The notes under the pieces: model-generated | Database searches by the model: none | Seen by the model: only the letters and a program-made list of their open reading frames with translations | Told to the model about the DNA's origin: nothing | Made by a program: the position numbers and the translations under genes | In this document: one piece after another, positions 17,350-27,108 of the stretch | Position numbering within the stretch: position 1 is the stretch's first letter | How the letters are laid out: each line of letters opens with the position of its first letter | Assembly: GCA_964251385.1 (NCBI GenBank) | Contig: CAXUJK010000002.1 | Location: forward strand, 186,001-250,000 | Length of the DNA stretch: 64,000 nucleotides | Direction of reading: 5' to 3' | DNA from: CADCVW01 sp964251385 | Lineage (GTDB): Bacteria; Pseudomonadota; Alphaproteobacteria; Sphingomonadales; Sphingomonadaceae

Positions 17350-19311
17350 CTAGGCTGCGGCGCGAAGATCGTCCTCGCCGTCGTTCTCTTCGTTATCGCT
17401 AGCGTCGTTCTCCGCGGTTTCCTCGTCAACCGGCGCCATGGTCTGCTGGAGTGAGCGATACGCGTCGCTGAGGAAGCTGCTCCAATGCCGCTCCCGCTGC
17501 GTCTCGTACCAGAGCGCCGCCTGCTCGTCGTCGATGGTGAGCTCGGCGCGAGCAAGGGCGATCAACAGCACGTCGAGCGCCTGCTTGGCCTGGGCAACGT
17601 GCGGCATGCGCAGGAGCGGACCGTAGAGCGTCTGGAAGAAGGCGTGCTGGCGATTGATCTGCACCGCCACCTGCGCGCCGTGACGCCAGTCAGGCTTGTA
17701 GAAGGGCCCGCGCGCCTCATCGTAGAAGTCGATGATATAGGGTCGCTTCTTAGCCTCATCCTCAAGCGCCTTCCGCGCTGCATCAACCGACACCTTATCG
17801 ACTTTGGACCTGCGCTTAGCCTCGTCTTCGAACGCCTCGCGAGCTGCAACCTTGCCGCGGTCCGTAACGCGAGGGCGCTGGCCAGCTACGCTGTCGGCGC
17901 TTGCCGCGGCGGCCTCCGCCAACGTCGGCGTGTCGGACCGCCGAGCGTCGGCGGCCTTGCGCTTGTCGTTCTCCGCTTTGCGCACCTTTCGCTGGTAGGT
18001 TTGCTCGCGCCCGAGTTGAGTATCGAGGCCGACCTCCTTGCTGGCGAGCAGGCGCCAAAGGTCTTCCATCGGACGCACGGTCTGCTTGTCGTTGGTGATC
18101 CCGAAGACCTCGTCAAGCGCAGGCTCGAAACGCACCTCGACACCCCAATGATACGCATAGGACTGGAGCAGAGGCCAGTTGCCTAAGCCTTTTGCTTGGT
18201 CACGCAGCGATTTGGGGAAGACGTCTACCGTCTCGATCTCGCGGCCGGCTCGGACGAAGGACATGCCCCGCCGCGTCTTGCGGATCTCGAAGCGGCGGTT
18301 CGCGTCCGTCTCCGCTTTGCCGTCCTTGTATTCGGAGAAGCCGTAAGGGAAGCGGCTCACCCGCACGTAGATGGCACCTACTGCCACCACGTTGGCGTCG
18401 TTCGGATCGAGTTCGGTTTCATCCGCGATTCTTGTCAGCATCGTTTGCCCGCTCTCGGGGTCGAAGGCGTACTTGACCGGGATGTTCCAGTCGGCCTCCA
18501 TCTTGGCCCCGCCCTTGTCATCATCGAGGAAGTAGCGCGCGCCCTTGGTAAGGAACAACGGATCCACAGGCTCGACCTTCTTGCCATCGACGTAGATGCT
18601 GGCTCGGTCTTGCAGGTATCGGTAGGTCACGCCGAAGTCATCGAGGAGGTGCTCGCGCATCGTCGATGCTGTCCGGTAGCTGAGTCGATCGGGCTCGACC
18701 CAAACTACGATCGTGCCGTGATTGAACGGCAACCCATGTTTGTCGAGGTAGGTTTGGACGAAGTCAGGGAGCGTCGCCTGTATCGGCTCGCCGATCTTCT
18801 GCAACCCGTGCTGCATCACTTCCCGCACGTCGAGCTTGGCCATCGTGATCGCGGCCTCGCCCTTGACGCGGGTGTAGACCTCGACGAGCCGTGTCTGATT
18901 GATCGAGGCGTTCGGCAAACCGAAGCCGAACTTCCCGATGAAGGCGGGATCGTCGAAGTGCGTGCCCGAGCCCCAAGAGAGTGCATACTGCGCCATCTTG
19001 GGCAACATGCCCGAACCGTTGTCGATGAAAGCGATCGCGCCGATCGACTCCGAGCGCTGGTACTTGTCCAACTGTTTGGGCTTTGTGATGCAGACGTCGA
19101 TGCGGCTCGCGCCAGCCTCCATCGCGTTATCGACGATCTCGCGCGCTGCCGCGGCGGTATTGCGGTAGCCGCTGCGTCGCTGGGACTCGAGCGCTTGCGC
19201 GGCATTGAAAAGCGGGAAGTCGAAGTCGTCCGGTAGCTTGTCGAGATACTTCTGCTGGCGCTCCACTTCGGTGAGAAGGCGGTCGCTTGTGCTGGCGTCG
19301 ATGGTCATCAT
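17350..19311 (-). CDS. GHKL (MutL/Hsp90-fold) ATPase 2
   Basis: A 653-residue paralogue of the ATPase at 14808-16499. The N box has Glu58 and Asn62 (AREIVDNAMEAG), the G1 box is FIDNGSGM with Asp97, and the G2 box is GKFGFGLPNASI at about 126-137. Shared blocks include FGVTY, IYVDGKKVEPVDPLFL and ALDEVFGITNDKQTV. A charged, Lys/Ala/Glu-rich insertion at about 440-535 is likely coiled coil, and the tail is strongly acidic. The start is the ATG at 19311, five bases after AAGGAGG; the GTG at 19329 lies before that ribosome site. It probably partners the other GHKL protein. Its function is inferred only as ATP-driven conformational switching. Confidence 0.85.
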   Translation of the reverse strand: MMTIDASTSDRLLTEVERQQKYLDKLPDDFDFPLFNAAQALESQRRSGYRNTAAAAREIVDNAMEAGASRIDVCITKPKQLDKYQRSESIGAIAFIDNGSGMLPKMAQYALSWGSGTHFDDPAFIGKFGFGLPNASINQTRLVEVYTRVKGEAAITMAKLDVREVMQHGLQKIGEPIQATLPDFVQTYLDKHGLPFNHGTIVVWVEPDRLSYRTASTMREHLLDDFGVTYRYLQDRASIYVDGKKVEPVDPLFLTKGARYFLDDDKGGAKMEADWNIPVKYAFDPESGQTMLTRIADETELDPNDANVVAVGAIYVRVSRFPYGFSEYKDGKAETDANRRFEIRKTRRGMSFVRAGREIETVDVFPKSLRDQAKGLGNWPLLQSYAYHWGVEVRFEPALDEVFGITNDKQTVRPMEDLWRLLASKEVGLDTQLGREQTYQRKVRKAENDKRKAADARRSDTPTLAEAAAASADSVAGQRPRVTDRGKVAAREAFEDEAKRRSKVDKVSVDAARKALEDEAKKRPYIIDFYDEARGPFYKPDWRHGAQVAVQINRQHAFFQTLYGPLLRMPHVAQAKQALDVLLIALARAELTIDDEQAALWYETQRERHWSSFLSDAYRSLQQTMAPVDEETAENDASDNEENDGEDDLRAAA

Positions 19312-19402
19312 GTCATCCTCCTTGTTCACGGCTCCTGACCGTCTGGTGACATCCTGCTAAGGCCAGGCTGCGCGCTCGATGTGCGGTGGGGCTGAACTTT
19401 CT

Positions 19403-19771
19403 ATGGCGACATCCGAGCGTGAGTGAGGAACTGTCTGCAGCGGCTTCGAAACCAGTTCGCCCGATTTCGCGATCTTCGAAGGCGGTGGCGCAAAAGGCAT
19501 TGCACATGTCGGCGCGTTGCAAGCGGAGCGAGACAATGGATTGGAGATCGTCGGGGTAGCCGGCACGTCAGCGGGAGCGCTCGTCGCCGACTTAGTCGCG
19601 ATTGGCCTTGAGGCCGACGACATCATGAGGCTGGAGTCTGCCTCATCAAACATCCTGTCGCGGTACGGGACTTCGCCGGTCGAGACATTCGAGGGTCCGC
19701 TATGCCTCTACTGCCGTGCCAGACCAGTCCCGGTGTTGGCGCTCGATGACGATGACCTGGCGGTCTCATGA
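19403..19771 (+). pseudogene. Decayed patatin-like phospholipase N-terminus
   Basis: One reading frame encodes the start of a patatin-like lipase. It contains the oxyanion-hole motif EGGGAKGIAHVGAL and the nucleophile elbow AGTSAGAL (GxSxG). In the same frame an ATG at 19403 is followed after 7 codons by TGA (19424-19426), and no other start precedes the GGGAKG motif. The frame ends at 19771 after about 115 codons, far short of a complete enzyme, and the catalytic Asp region (DG[AG]) is absent. Patatins serve as membrane-degrading effectors in several defence systems. Here the gene looks inactivated and truncated. Confidence 0.7.
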
Positions 19772-20100
19772 GCGAACGAGGCCCGTGCGGAACCGGACGA
19801 TGGTTCAACTGACGGTGTCGCCTCGCAAGAGCCCACTTACCGTTTAACCGACATGTCGATAGACGATCAGGCGCCATGGCACCAAACCGGAACCATGTGC
19901 CCGTTCGAGGAGGGCGGACCAGCCGCCTTCCGTAGGTACGATTCTTGCGAGCTTGCACGAGTTAGCTCGCCGGACTCGACAACCGAGGACTTTGCCGCTG
20001 CCAATGTGCGCTGAGGTTTGCAGATAAACGAAGTTTCGGTTTTCACGGGACGCGATCCGGGGCAACATTCTCGGCGGGGTCGAGCGTTCTTCTGAGCGGG
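19772..20100. other. Intergenic region before the 1,013-aa gene
   Basis: These 329 bases follow the patatin remnant and presumably hold the promoter of the plus-strand pair at 20101-26111. I see no gene or strong repeat. Confidence 0.4.
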
Positions 20101-23100
20101 ATGGGGGCAGCAATCGACAGCGACGCCGAGATTGACCGACTGCACGGATCGCTGACAGCGCATTTCTTACAAATGCGCGCGGCCCGTTCTGACGCGCCGC
20201 TGTATCTTCTCGAACATGGCCTAGAGAGCGGCGAGCTTGATTTTTTGCTACGCGCTGTGCGGTCGTCGCTTTTGCGTCATCGCATTGAAGGCGGGTGGTG
20301 GATGCCACATGCGCTGCCGCTGCTCGTCGCCGCAACCGAGATAGGCTATGTCTATCGGGGCACCGGCACCGATTTTTGGCCGATCTTCGCCGAACGACTT
20401 GGCGAAGCTTCGTCCGGCGATCGGCCGGCGCTATCGGCGCTGTTCCGTACCTCCGCCAGCCGGCTGGGATTGGCGCAGCCCCCTAAATCTCCTTGGAATC
20501 TGGCCTTCTGCCACATCGCTTGGCCGGTGCTTCATGCGATACTGCCGATCGAATTGCACCAGCCTCTGGCGCAGGCCTTGCGCGATCTCCGCGCACCCCT
20601 CGATCTCACAGCCAGCGACGCGGCGCTGATCGCGCCGATCCGCAATCGCGCCCAGCTTGCCGGCGGCATAAGGCTGATTGGGTGGCTCGAAGATCATTAC
20701 ACCGCCGCCGCCGTCATCCGACAGTTCATCAATCCGCTGGGTGAGCAGAGCATAGCCAGTTCGGCGCTTAAGCGGATCGCCGCCGACCTTGCCCGCGACG
20801 ACACCGCGCACGCTGCGCTGCGCGAAGCACGCAAGCGGCAAAAAGCACTCGAAGCGAAGCCCAGGCATCGGCCGCGGCGTCGCGCCGAGGTTGAACTGCG
20901 CGTTGCACCACTGGTCCTGCGCATGGTGGAGCAGCGCCTCGCGCTGGCGCTCAAGGTGCCGCAGATGGAGGCAGCGATGCGCGACCAGACCCGCAGCGTG
21001 CTCGACGCGATGCGCTGGCGCGCGACCCTATGGGGCGACGGCCGCCCGGTGCCAGGCCGCAACCTGTTCAGCGATTTTCCGCTGCCGCTGGCAGTTGAGG
21101 TGCTCCCGCCTTCCGACACCCCGCTTCTAGGCGACACTGCCGCACTGCCGGTCACGCAGGAAGCCAAGGATTTCCTCGGGAGCCTGCGAGGCGCGACGGC
21201 GCCGCCACTGCTGTTTTCGGACTTCGAAGAAGACGGCGATGCACTGCAACGGGGTTCCACCGCGATCGCCGACAGCGGACATTGCATCATACTGGCGGGG
21301 TCGGAGCAGACCGCTCCGCCGAAGGCTGAGCATCTCGGGCGCGCAGCAGGCTTGCGCGGGTACCGCATCGATGTTGCCGATGCCCAAAATCAGGCGTGGC
21401 TTGCGCAACTGGGCTTCGCCGTACGCCAGACCAGCCGCTTCAACTGGATCGGCGATGTCGAGATCGAGCAGCATCGCCCGGTCCGCCGGTTCCGTGCCGG
21501 CAGCTTCGTCGCCTTTGAAGTGAGTGGGGCTAGCGGTGCCTGCGAGGTCCGCCTGACCGGGCCCGATGGCAAGCAGTCGGTGCTTACCGGTCATCATACG
21601 CTGCTCGCCGGCTTCATCGCACATGACTTGGGCGTGTACCGCCTGCGATACGGAGCAGGCGAGGAACAGGCGTTTGAAGTGGCGGGCGTCGAAGAGCATC
21701 CCGGTCTGATCGCGGTTGATATCGATGTTGGGACCGGCGCGACCGCGGATCTCGCCGACCGGCAAGTGACCTTGCGCTTCGACAGCGTCGCGACTGTGCA
21801 GGAAGCGGACCTTGAACTCGCGCTCTATTGCGATGGGCGGCTGGTTCAGCGCGTGCGGGACGTCCTGCCCGACACGCCGTGCCGGCTGGGCGGCGACCAT
21901 CTCATTTGGGACAAATTGCTCGAGGCCGATGCAGTCGAACGACTGCTCGGCGCGCGGCGCGCGGAGCTTCATGTCGGTGTGATTGGCCTTCTCGAAGCGC
22001 GCTTCGCGTTCGAGCAAGTGACCGCGCCTTTTGCCTGGACGAAACAGGCGAACGGTACTTTGGGCGCGAGCGACGAGAGTGGCGATCTTGCCATCTACTG
22101 CGCAGTTCCAGCTCAACCGCTCGCGCTCGCCGCGGCAAGCGGCAGCTCGGGTAGTGAAGACATTGTGCTGCTGCGCGCCGGTAATGATCGCCCGCAGCAA
22201 GCCGGCGGCATGTGCGTTGGCCCGCGCATCTGGCGTGCGGACAAGGCGCGGGTGGCGCGCAAGCCGGACCGCCTTTTGCGCCAGTTCGAAGGCGCGGCCG
22301 GGAACGCGGCGGACGGACGGGGCGTCGTCGATGCGCTCATTGCCTGGTCCGCAGCCGGCGTCGATCACCCGGTCACCCAGTTCCGGCGCGGGCAGATTGT
22401 TCGCCAGCTAGAAGGCTGGATGGTCGAACAATTATGCGGCGAAGCCTGGGCGCGCCGGGAAGCGGCGCTGGCGCGGCGGCGCGGCGGCAGCTTCGTGAGC
22501 GCCTTCCTTGCCGCCTGTGCGAGACTGGCAGTCGGCTATTGCGCCGTGGAGCTGTCGCGCGGACAGCGCGCGCTGCTCGACCGTATCCTCACCCGGCTGA
22601 TCGAGGTGCACGGTCTGCCGATCGAACTTGAGACCAGCCGCGATCCGATCGAGGAAGACCTCGGGATTGCGCTCGATGAACTCTTCAACGAAGCCTATGC
22701 CAAATTGTGCGACGAGATCGAGTCCGTCGGCGACCATTGCCCATTCAGCCCCGACGATGACATCGACGTCGGTGAGGTAAGCGAGAATTGGGATCGCGCC
22801 TTGCGCGCCGCGGCGAGCGAGGCGGCGCTTATTGAACTCGTCGATCTGCTCCGACCGCTTGATGCCGGCGATGCACTCAGCCTCGCTGACTTCGAGACGA
22901 TGCTTCCCGATGATGTGGTTGACCTGCTCCACGACTGGATCGCCAAGAGCCGGCCTGCACATCATGCTCGCGCCTGGAACCGTGATCTGGTCGAAGCTGG
23001 CTATTGGCTGTTCGCGAGGCCCAGCGTCGCCTCGCGTCTGTCATGGCGCGCGGCGACCGAGCGCCTGCTCGCCGACAGCTTCTCCGCGCGCGCCATTCGC

Positions 23101-23142
23101 TATGCTGCATTGCGCGCCGGCGCCACGACGAGGGCCGAATGA
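20101..23142 (+). CDS. Unrecognised 1,013-aa protein coupled to a SNF2 helicase
   Basis: I do not recognise a domain. The N-terminal ~230 residues are helical, with conserved-looking Trp/His/Pro motifs (WNLAFCHIAWPVLHAILPIE). Residues ~470-680 look like beta-sandwich (Ig-like) repeats (FRAGSFVAFEVSGASGACEV). The C-terminus is again helical with acidic segments. Large partner proteins of this size accompany helicases in several defence clusters, for example DruH of type III Druantia and the YjiT/STY4851 group of enterobacterial immigration-control islands. Relationship to these is a guess from context. The ribosome site before 20101 is weak, so the start may lie slightly downstream. Its stop overlaps the next start by ATGA. 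Confidence 0.75.
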   Translation: MGAAIDSDAEIDRLHGSLTAHFLQMRAARSDAPLYLLEHGLESGELDFLLRAVRSSLLRHRIEGGWWMPHALPLLVAATEIGYVYRGTGTDFWPIFAERLGEASSGDRPALSALFRTSASRLGLAQPPKSPWNLAFCHIAWPVLHAILPIELHQPLAQALRDLRAPLDLTASDAALIAPIRNRAQLAGGIRLIGWLEDHYTAAAVIRQFINPLGEQSIASSALKRIAADLARDDTAHAALREARKRQKALEAKPRHRPRRRAEVELRVAPLVLRMVEQRLALALKVPQMEAAMRDQTRSVLDAMRWRATLWGDGRPVPGRNLFSDFPLPLAVEVLPPSDTPLLGDTAALPVTQEAKDFLGSLRGATAPPLLFSDFEEDGDALQRGSTAIADSGHCIILAGSEQTAPPKAEHLGRAAGLRGYRIDVADAQNQAWLAQLGFAVRQTSRFNWIGDVEIEQHRPVRRFRAGSFVAFEVSGASGACEVRLTGPDGKQSVLTGHHTLLAGFIAHDLGVYRLRYGAGEEQAFEVAGVEEHPGLIAVDIDVGTGATADLADRQVTLRFDSVATVQEADLELALYCDGRLVQRVRDVLPDTPCRLGGDHLIWDKLLEADAVERLLGARRAELHVGVIGLLEARFAFEQVTAPFAWTKQANGTLGASDESGDLAIYCAVPAQPLALAAASGSSGSEDIVLLRAGNDRPQQAGGMCVGPRIWRADKARVARKPDRLLRQFEGAAGNAADGRGVVDALIAWSAAGVDHPVTQFRRGQIVRQLEGWMVEQLCGEAWARREAALARRRGGSFVSAFLAACARLAVGYCAVELSRGQRALLDRILTRLIEVHGLPIELETSRDPIEEDLGIALDELFNEAYAKLCDEIESVGDHCPFSPDDDIDVGEVSENWDRALRAAASEAALIELVDLLRPLDAGDALSLADFETMLPDDVVDLLHDWIAKSRPAHHARAWNRDLVEAGYWLFARPSVASRLSWRAATERLLADSFSARAIRYAALRAGATTRAE

Positions 23143-26111
23143 GCGACCCCTATATCGATCTGTGCCTCGGCGTTCAGGCCGTCCGCCGTCGGGTGGAGCG
23201 CGAGGTGGTTGGCCTTGGCGGCGCGACCGGTGTCGCGGCCGCGCCGTACCCACACCAGCTCGCCAATGTGCAGCGCATCCTCTCTGATAGCCGCATTCGC
23301 CATCTGCTCGCCGATGAAGTGGGCCTGGGAAAAACGGTTCAGACCTTGATGGTATTGAACGCGCTGCGGCTGCAAAACCCGCGGCATCGCGCATTGATCT
23401 TAGTGCCGGAGAACATCGCCCCGCAGTGGCTGCTGGAATGCCAGACCCGCGGCCACTTCACCCCGCTCGATCGCGCGCCGGAAGAAGAGGAAAGCGGGGC
23501 GCATGTCCGGCTCGCTTATTATGAGCAACTAGGCTCGATCACCGAGATCGATGCCAACATCTATGATCTTCTGATCGTGGATGAGATGCAGCGGCTCCAG
23601 GCCGATGCCCGGCAGCGCATCGCCGACGTCGCCGGCGACTTCCGACAGTTGCTACTTTTGTCGGCAACTCCCAAGCTCGAGGATGTCGAGGCCTTCCGGC
23701 AGTTGCTCACGATCCTCGAGCCTGAACGCACGGCGCTTGCGGCGCGCACCTCCGATACGCCCGAAGCCGAACTGCGCGCGCGCGAAGCCGCGGCGGCGTC
23801 GCTGCTCGGCGCTGCGGTGCCCGCGGCCTGGACGGCAATCGGACTTTCGCCGCCGCCTGAGCGAGCTCAGGCGGCAACGGTAGCGACGACACACAGTGTC
23901 CTGCGCCGGGTGACCCACACAAACCGCCGCGACTATCCCGACCTGCTGCCCCAGCGCGTGCTTTACCGCATCGCGATCGAGCCGACAGGGGATGAAGTCA
24001 CGCGGCAGGAGCAGGTCTGGCATTTCATCGGCCATGCCGGCCGCAATGCCGCCTCGACGGATTTGGCCCGCCTTGGTCAGGTCGCGCTGCGTTCGCCGAG
24101 AGCACTGAGCGAACGCATCAACATCTTGCGCGGCCGCGACCAGCGCGACCCGCAAGGCTATCTGGCAGCCGCGATCAAGCATCTTGACGCTGCGAATGGC
24201 GATAGCCGCGTCGAGGCGCTGATCGACCTGTTGGTCGAAATCTGGAATAATGATTCCGAGGAAGCCGTGCTCGTCGTCGCCGAGGACAACCCGACGGTTG
24301 ATTATCTCGAGCGCTTGATCCCGCAATTCCTGCCCAACATCGGACCACGAGGAAAGCGCCGCGCGCTCTCACTTGCGGTCAACCGCAACCGAGACGCAGC
24401 TGCGACCGCGGATCTCGTCGATCTGTTCGACGAGTACGAGGAGGGCATTGGCGGCTTCGTCGATGGCGACGACCAGTTGCTGATCGTAGCGGACGTAGCG
24501 CAGGTGGGCCTAAATCTCCAGCATGCGCGCAAGCTCATCTTCTTCAGCATGCCGTGGTCGCCGGTCGCGGTCGAACAATGGATCGGCCGTCTCGATCGCC
24601 TCGGCAGCGCGGCGCTCGCCGATCAGCCGGGCGAACGCACGATCGACATTTACGCCATCTACCAGCGCGGCCAGGTCGATGAGCGCGTAGTCTCGGTGCT
24701 CGACGACTTTGCCATTTTCGAGCGCAGCATCCGGCTAGACGGGGACGAGATCAACGTCGTCAGCCAGCATATCGTAGATGCCGCGCTCACCCCGCATACG
24801 GTCAATTGGCAGGCGTTGTCGCAGGAGGCACGCACCATCGCCAACGACAACGGTGATGCGCTGGCGACACCGCTCTCGGGCGCTCTGCCCTGGACGACCG
24901 AGCATGCACGCGCGCTCGCGGAGCGGTTCGATGAGGCTGGTGCGCTCGGCCCTTTGCTGGAGCGATCGACCGCCAAGCGCGCAATCGTTCGGATCGAGAC
25001 TGGCCTTCGTGGCTGGATGCGTCTGATCGGGCGCGCCGATGGGCTGCGGCTGTGGAAGGGCAAAGACCCTGATGAGCCGGCGCGGACGTTCCGGCTGCTG
25101 CATTACTATCGCTCGCCCTTTGCCGTCGGCCCGATCGAACCGCGCTTCGCCTTGCCTGGTCTCGATCCCCGCGATGGCCAGCGCCATGCCTATCTCGACA
25201 GCCGGCAAGCGTTGGAGTCGCCGCCGCTGCCGACCGTGTTTCTCCACGAGAATCCGGCAACGCCGCTCAACTTTCTCGATCATGGCGACCCGGTCCATGA
25301 CACGATGGTCAACGAATGGATGCGGATCGGCAAAGCAGTGCCATCCTGTCTCAAAATCCGTTTGCCCGCCGGCCATCCGCTAGCCAGCGACGTGGGGCGC
25401 GGCACCTATCTGGTCGCGATCCTCAATTGGGTGCCAGGCGATCGGCACTTCACCGATCTCGATCGAAGCCCGATCATCCAGCAGCTGCAGGAAGCCCGCA
25501 CACGCCAGGAGCAAAAGCCCTTCTGGGACGCGATTCAGCAGATGGAAGAGGATTTGCGCGCTGATCGGCGTTGGCTCAACAGCCTGTTCAACGCGCGCCT
25601 CGACCTGCTTGCGGCACGCTTCGAGGAGGGAGCGTGGAGCCTCGCCGAACAGCATATTGCCGACGCGCTCTTCACCCCATGGGACATTACTGCTCGTGGC
25701 GAGACGATCGTGCTTGCGACTGGGCAAAGGGCAACGCTTTCGCCTGAAATCAAGGCCGCGCAGAATGCAGGTGGCGGCCTCTTGCTCCAGGAATATGGCA
25801 AGCGTCACCAGCGTTTGCTGGGCGAGTGCCCCGACATCAGGCAGCGGATTGCGAGCCGCCGGTATCTCGTCGCCGCCGAGGCCGAGGACTTGATTGCGTG
25901 GCGGCAAGCGCTGCTCGACGACGCCACTGCGCAGGGGATGGAGACGAGTGAACAGGGGTTTGCCCGCAGCCGTTTTCGCGCCATCCGCAACGCGCGCGAT
26001 CTATCGTTTCAGGCGCGCGATATCAGGCTTTCCCGGCTCGACGGGCTGCTGGAGGCGCTCGCCACGCCGGCCTATGACGAGTATAAGTTCATGGTATTGA
26101 CGCTTGATTGA
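23139..26111 (+). CDS. SNF2-family helicase/translocase (DpdE/DrmD-like)
   Basis: A 990-residue SF2 ATPase of the SNF2 branch. Motif I is LADEVGLGKT at 58-67, motif II is the variant IVDEMQ at about 146-151, motif III is LLSATPKLED, and motifs V-VI are QVGLNLQHARKLIFF and QWIGRLDRLGS near 455-490. Such helicases act as double-stranded DNA translocases in DISARM (DrmD) and in the 7-deazaguanine Dpd restriction systems (DpdE); which of these it is closer to cannot be told here. The long C-terminal region is unassigned. The ATG at 23139 overlaps the preceding stop, so the two proteins are coupled. It ends 4 bases from the convergent gene at 26116. Confidence 0.87.
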   Translation: MSDPYIDLCLGVQAVRRRVEREVVGLGGATGVAAAPYPHQLANVQRILSDSRIRHLLADEVGLGKTVQTLMVLNALRLQNPRHRALILVPENIAPQWLLECQTRGHFTPLDRAPEEEESGAHVRLAYYEQLGSITEIDANIYDLLIVDEMQRLQADARQRIADVAGDFRQLLLLSATPKLEDVEAFRQLLTILEPERTALAARTSDTPEAELRAREAAAASLLGAAVPAAWTAIGLSPPPERAQAATVATTHSVLRRVTHTNRRDYPDLLPQRVLYRIAIEPTGDEVTRQEQVWHFIGHAGRNAASTDLARLGQVALRSPRALSERINILRGRDQRDPQGYLAAAIKHLDAANGDSRVEALIDLLVEIWNNDSEEAVLVVAEDNPTVDYLERLIPQFLPNIGPRGKRRALSLAVNRNRDAAATADLVDLFDEYEEGIGGFVDGDDQLLIVADVAQVGLNLQHARKLIFFSMPWSPVAVEQWIGRLDRLGSAALADQPGERTIDIYAIYQRGQVDERVVSVLDDFAIFERSIRLDGDEINVVSQHIVDAALTPHTVNWQALSQEARTIANDNGDALATPLSGALPWTTEHARALAERFDEAGALGPLLERSTAKRAIVRIETGLRGWMRLIGRADGLRLWKGKDPDEPARTFRLLHYYRSPFAVGPIEPRFALPGLDPRDGQRHAYLDSRQALESPPLPTVFLHENPATPLNFLDHGDPVHDTMVNEWMRIGKAVPSCLKIRLPAGHPLASDVGRGTYLVAILNWVPGDRHFTDLDRSPIIQQLQEARTRQEQKPFWDAIQQMEEDLRADRRWLNSLFNARLDLLAARFEEGAWSLAEQHIADALFTPWDITARGETIVLATGQRATLSPEIKAAQNAGGGLLLQEYGKRHQRLLGECPDIRQRIASRRYLVAAEAEDLIAWRQALLDDATAQGMETSEQGFARSRFRAIRNARDLSFQARDIRLSRLDGLLEALATPAYDEYKFMVLTLD

Positions 26112-26115
26112 GTCG

Positions 26116-27108
26116 TCAGAGCGCATCGCGCCAACGCAGAAATGCAGCATGGGCGCCTTCGCTCACCGACCAAGTCCACGCCCAAGTACCGGGGCCGCCT
26201 AGCAAGCGCAGCGCTCGCTTGAATTGTGCAGGAACGGGATGCTCGAACGACAATCGACCGTCGGCCCAGGTCATACGCTCGGGAGCGCCAATTGCGACGC
26301 CACGCGCCAGCAGCGCCCAGTTCCACTCATCCCAGTCATAGAGATCGAGCGACCGGACCTCGGTTCCGATCATGCGGACGAGGATTGGGTGCCATTCGTT
26401 CGCGTTGCGGCCAGGCCGCACCGCGCACCATGTCCCATCGGGCACCTCGGTCTTCCAGCGGCCGGACACGGTCGGGAGGTTATGACGGCCGAACCGCCCG
26501 TGATGCGCGCCCGGCGGATCGACCACCGCCCGCAATTGGCTGGCATCAAGCGGCTGACCGTCATGGCGGACCGCCGCGCTGAGCACTGCCCATAGCTCGC
26601 TCAGGGCGCTGTCGCCTGTCCCGCCGGTACGGCGTGCGAGGTGCCCGTGGAATCCCGCCGGTCCCACCCACATATCAAAATCGGTCGGCGCGCTGCTTGT
26701 TGGCGGCAATGCGGCCGAACGCGCGTAACGCTGGGCGGCGCCGACGAGCGCCGTCTCCACATCCTCCTGGCCGAGAAACGCGTGTTCGGCATCGCCAATC
26801 CGCACCCATTGCGGCCGCGACTGCACGAGACTGGCTTTGCCGCTGAGGCGAACTGGTGTGACGTCGCCAATATCGATCAGCGCATCGACCACGTCGCCGA
26901 CGCGCGCCCGCACCGCGTCTTCCGCAAAGCCCGCGGCCATGAACTGGCGATGGAGATAGGCGGTCACGCGCGCACGCGCGGGAGACCGCCAGGACCGCAC
27001 GCAGGCCCGTGCCGCATCGGCGACCGAGCCGATCGCGGGCGCGCCTTCGGGATCGGCCGCGAACCGCAGCCTCTCGCGCAACGTTTCCGGGGTCAGCGCC
27101 TCAAGCAT
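26116..27108 (-). CDS. Hypothetical protein downstream of the NERD helicase
   Basis: A 330-residue protein that I do not recognise. The N-terminal ~110 residues look like a winged-helix region (RARVTAYLHRQFMAAGFAED, then DVVDALIDIGDVTPV). The C-terminal part contains Trp/Gly/His-rich motifs (GRWKTEVPDGTWCAV, EWHPILVRM). I start at the ATG at 27108, which overlaps the helicase stop by 8 bases; a start at 27159 would overlap it by 59. It is the third gene of the operon DruE-like / NERD helicase / this gene, so it is probably a specificity or adaptor component. Confidence 0.65.
   Translation of the reverse strand: MLEALTPETLRERLRFAADPEGAPAIGSVADAARACVRSWRSPARARVTAYLHRQFMAAGFAEDAVRARVGDVVDALIDIGDVTPVRLSGKASLVQSRPQWVRIGDAEHAFLGQEDVETALVGAAQRYARSAALPPTSSAPTDFDMWVGPAGFHGHLARRTGGTGDSALSELWAVLSAAVRHDGQPLDASQLRAVVDPPGAHHGRFGRHNLPTVSGRWKTEVPDGTWCAVRPGRNANEWHPILVRMIGTEVRSLDLYDWDEWNWALLARGVAIGAPERMTWADGRLSFEHPVPAQFKRALRLLGGPGTWAWTWSVSEGAHAAFLRWRDAL

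Noticed and set aside
17233..17454. A 73-residue plus-strand frame with a hydrophobic segment
   Set aside because: It overlaps the end of GHKL ATPase 2 antisense and its start region is the 14-bp inverted repeat; there is no ribosome site.
23004..23138. Longer N-terminus for the SNF2 helicase
   Set aside because: This stretch lies in an alternative frame of the preceding gene and is Arg/Ala-rich; the ATGA overlap at 23139 gives a natural start.
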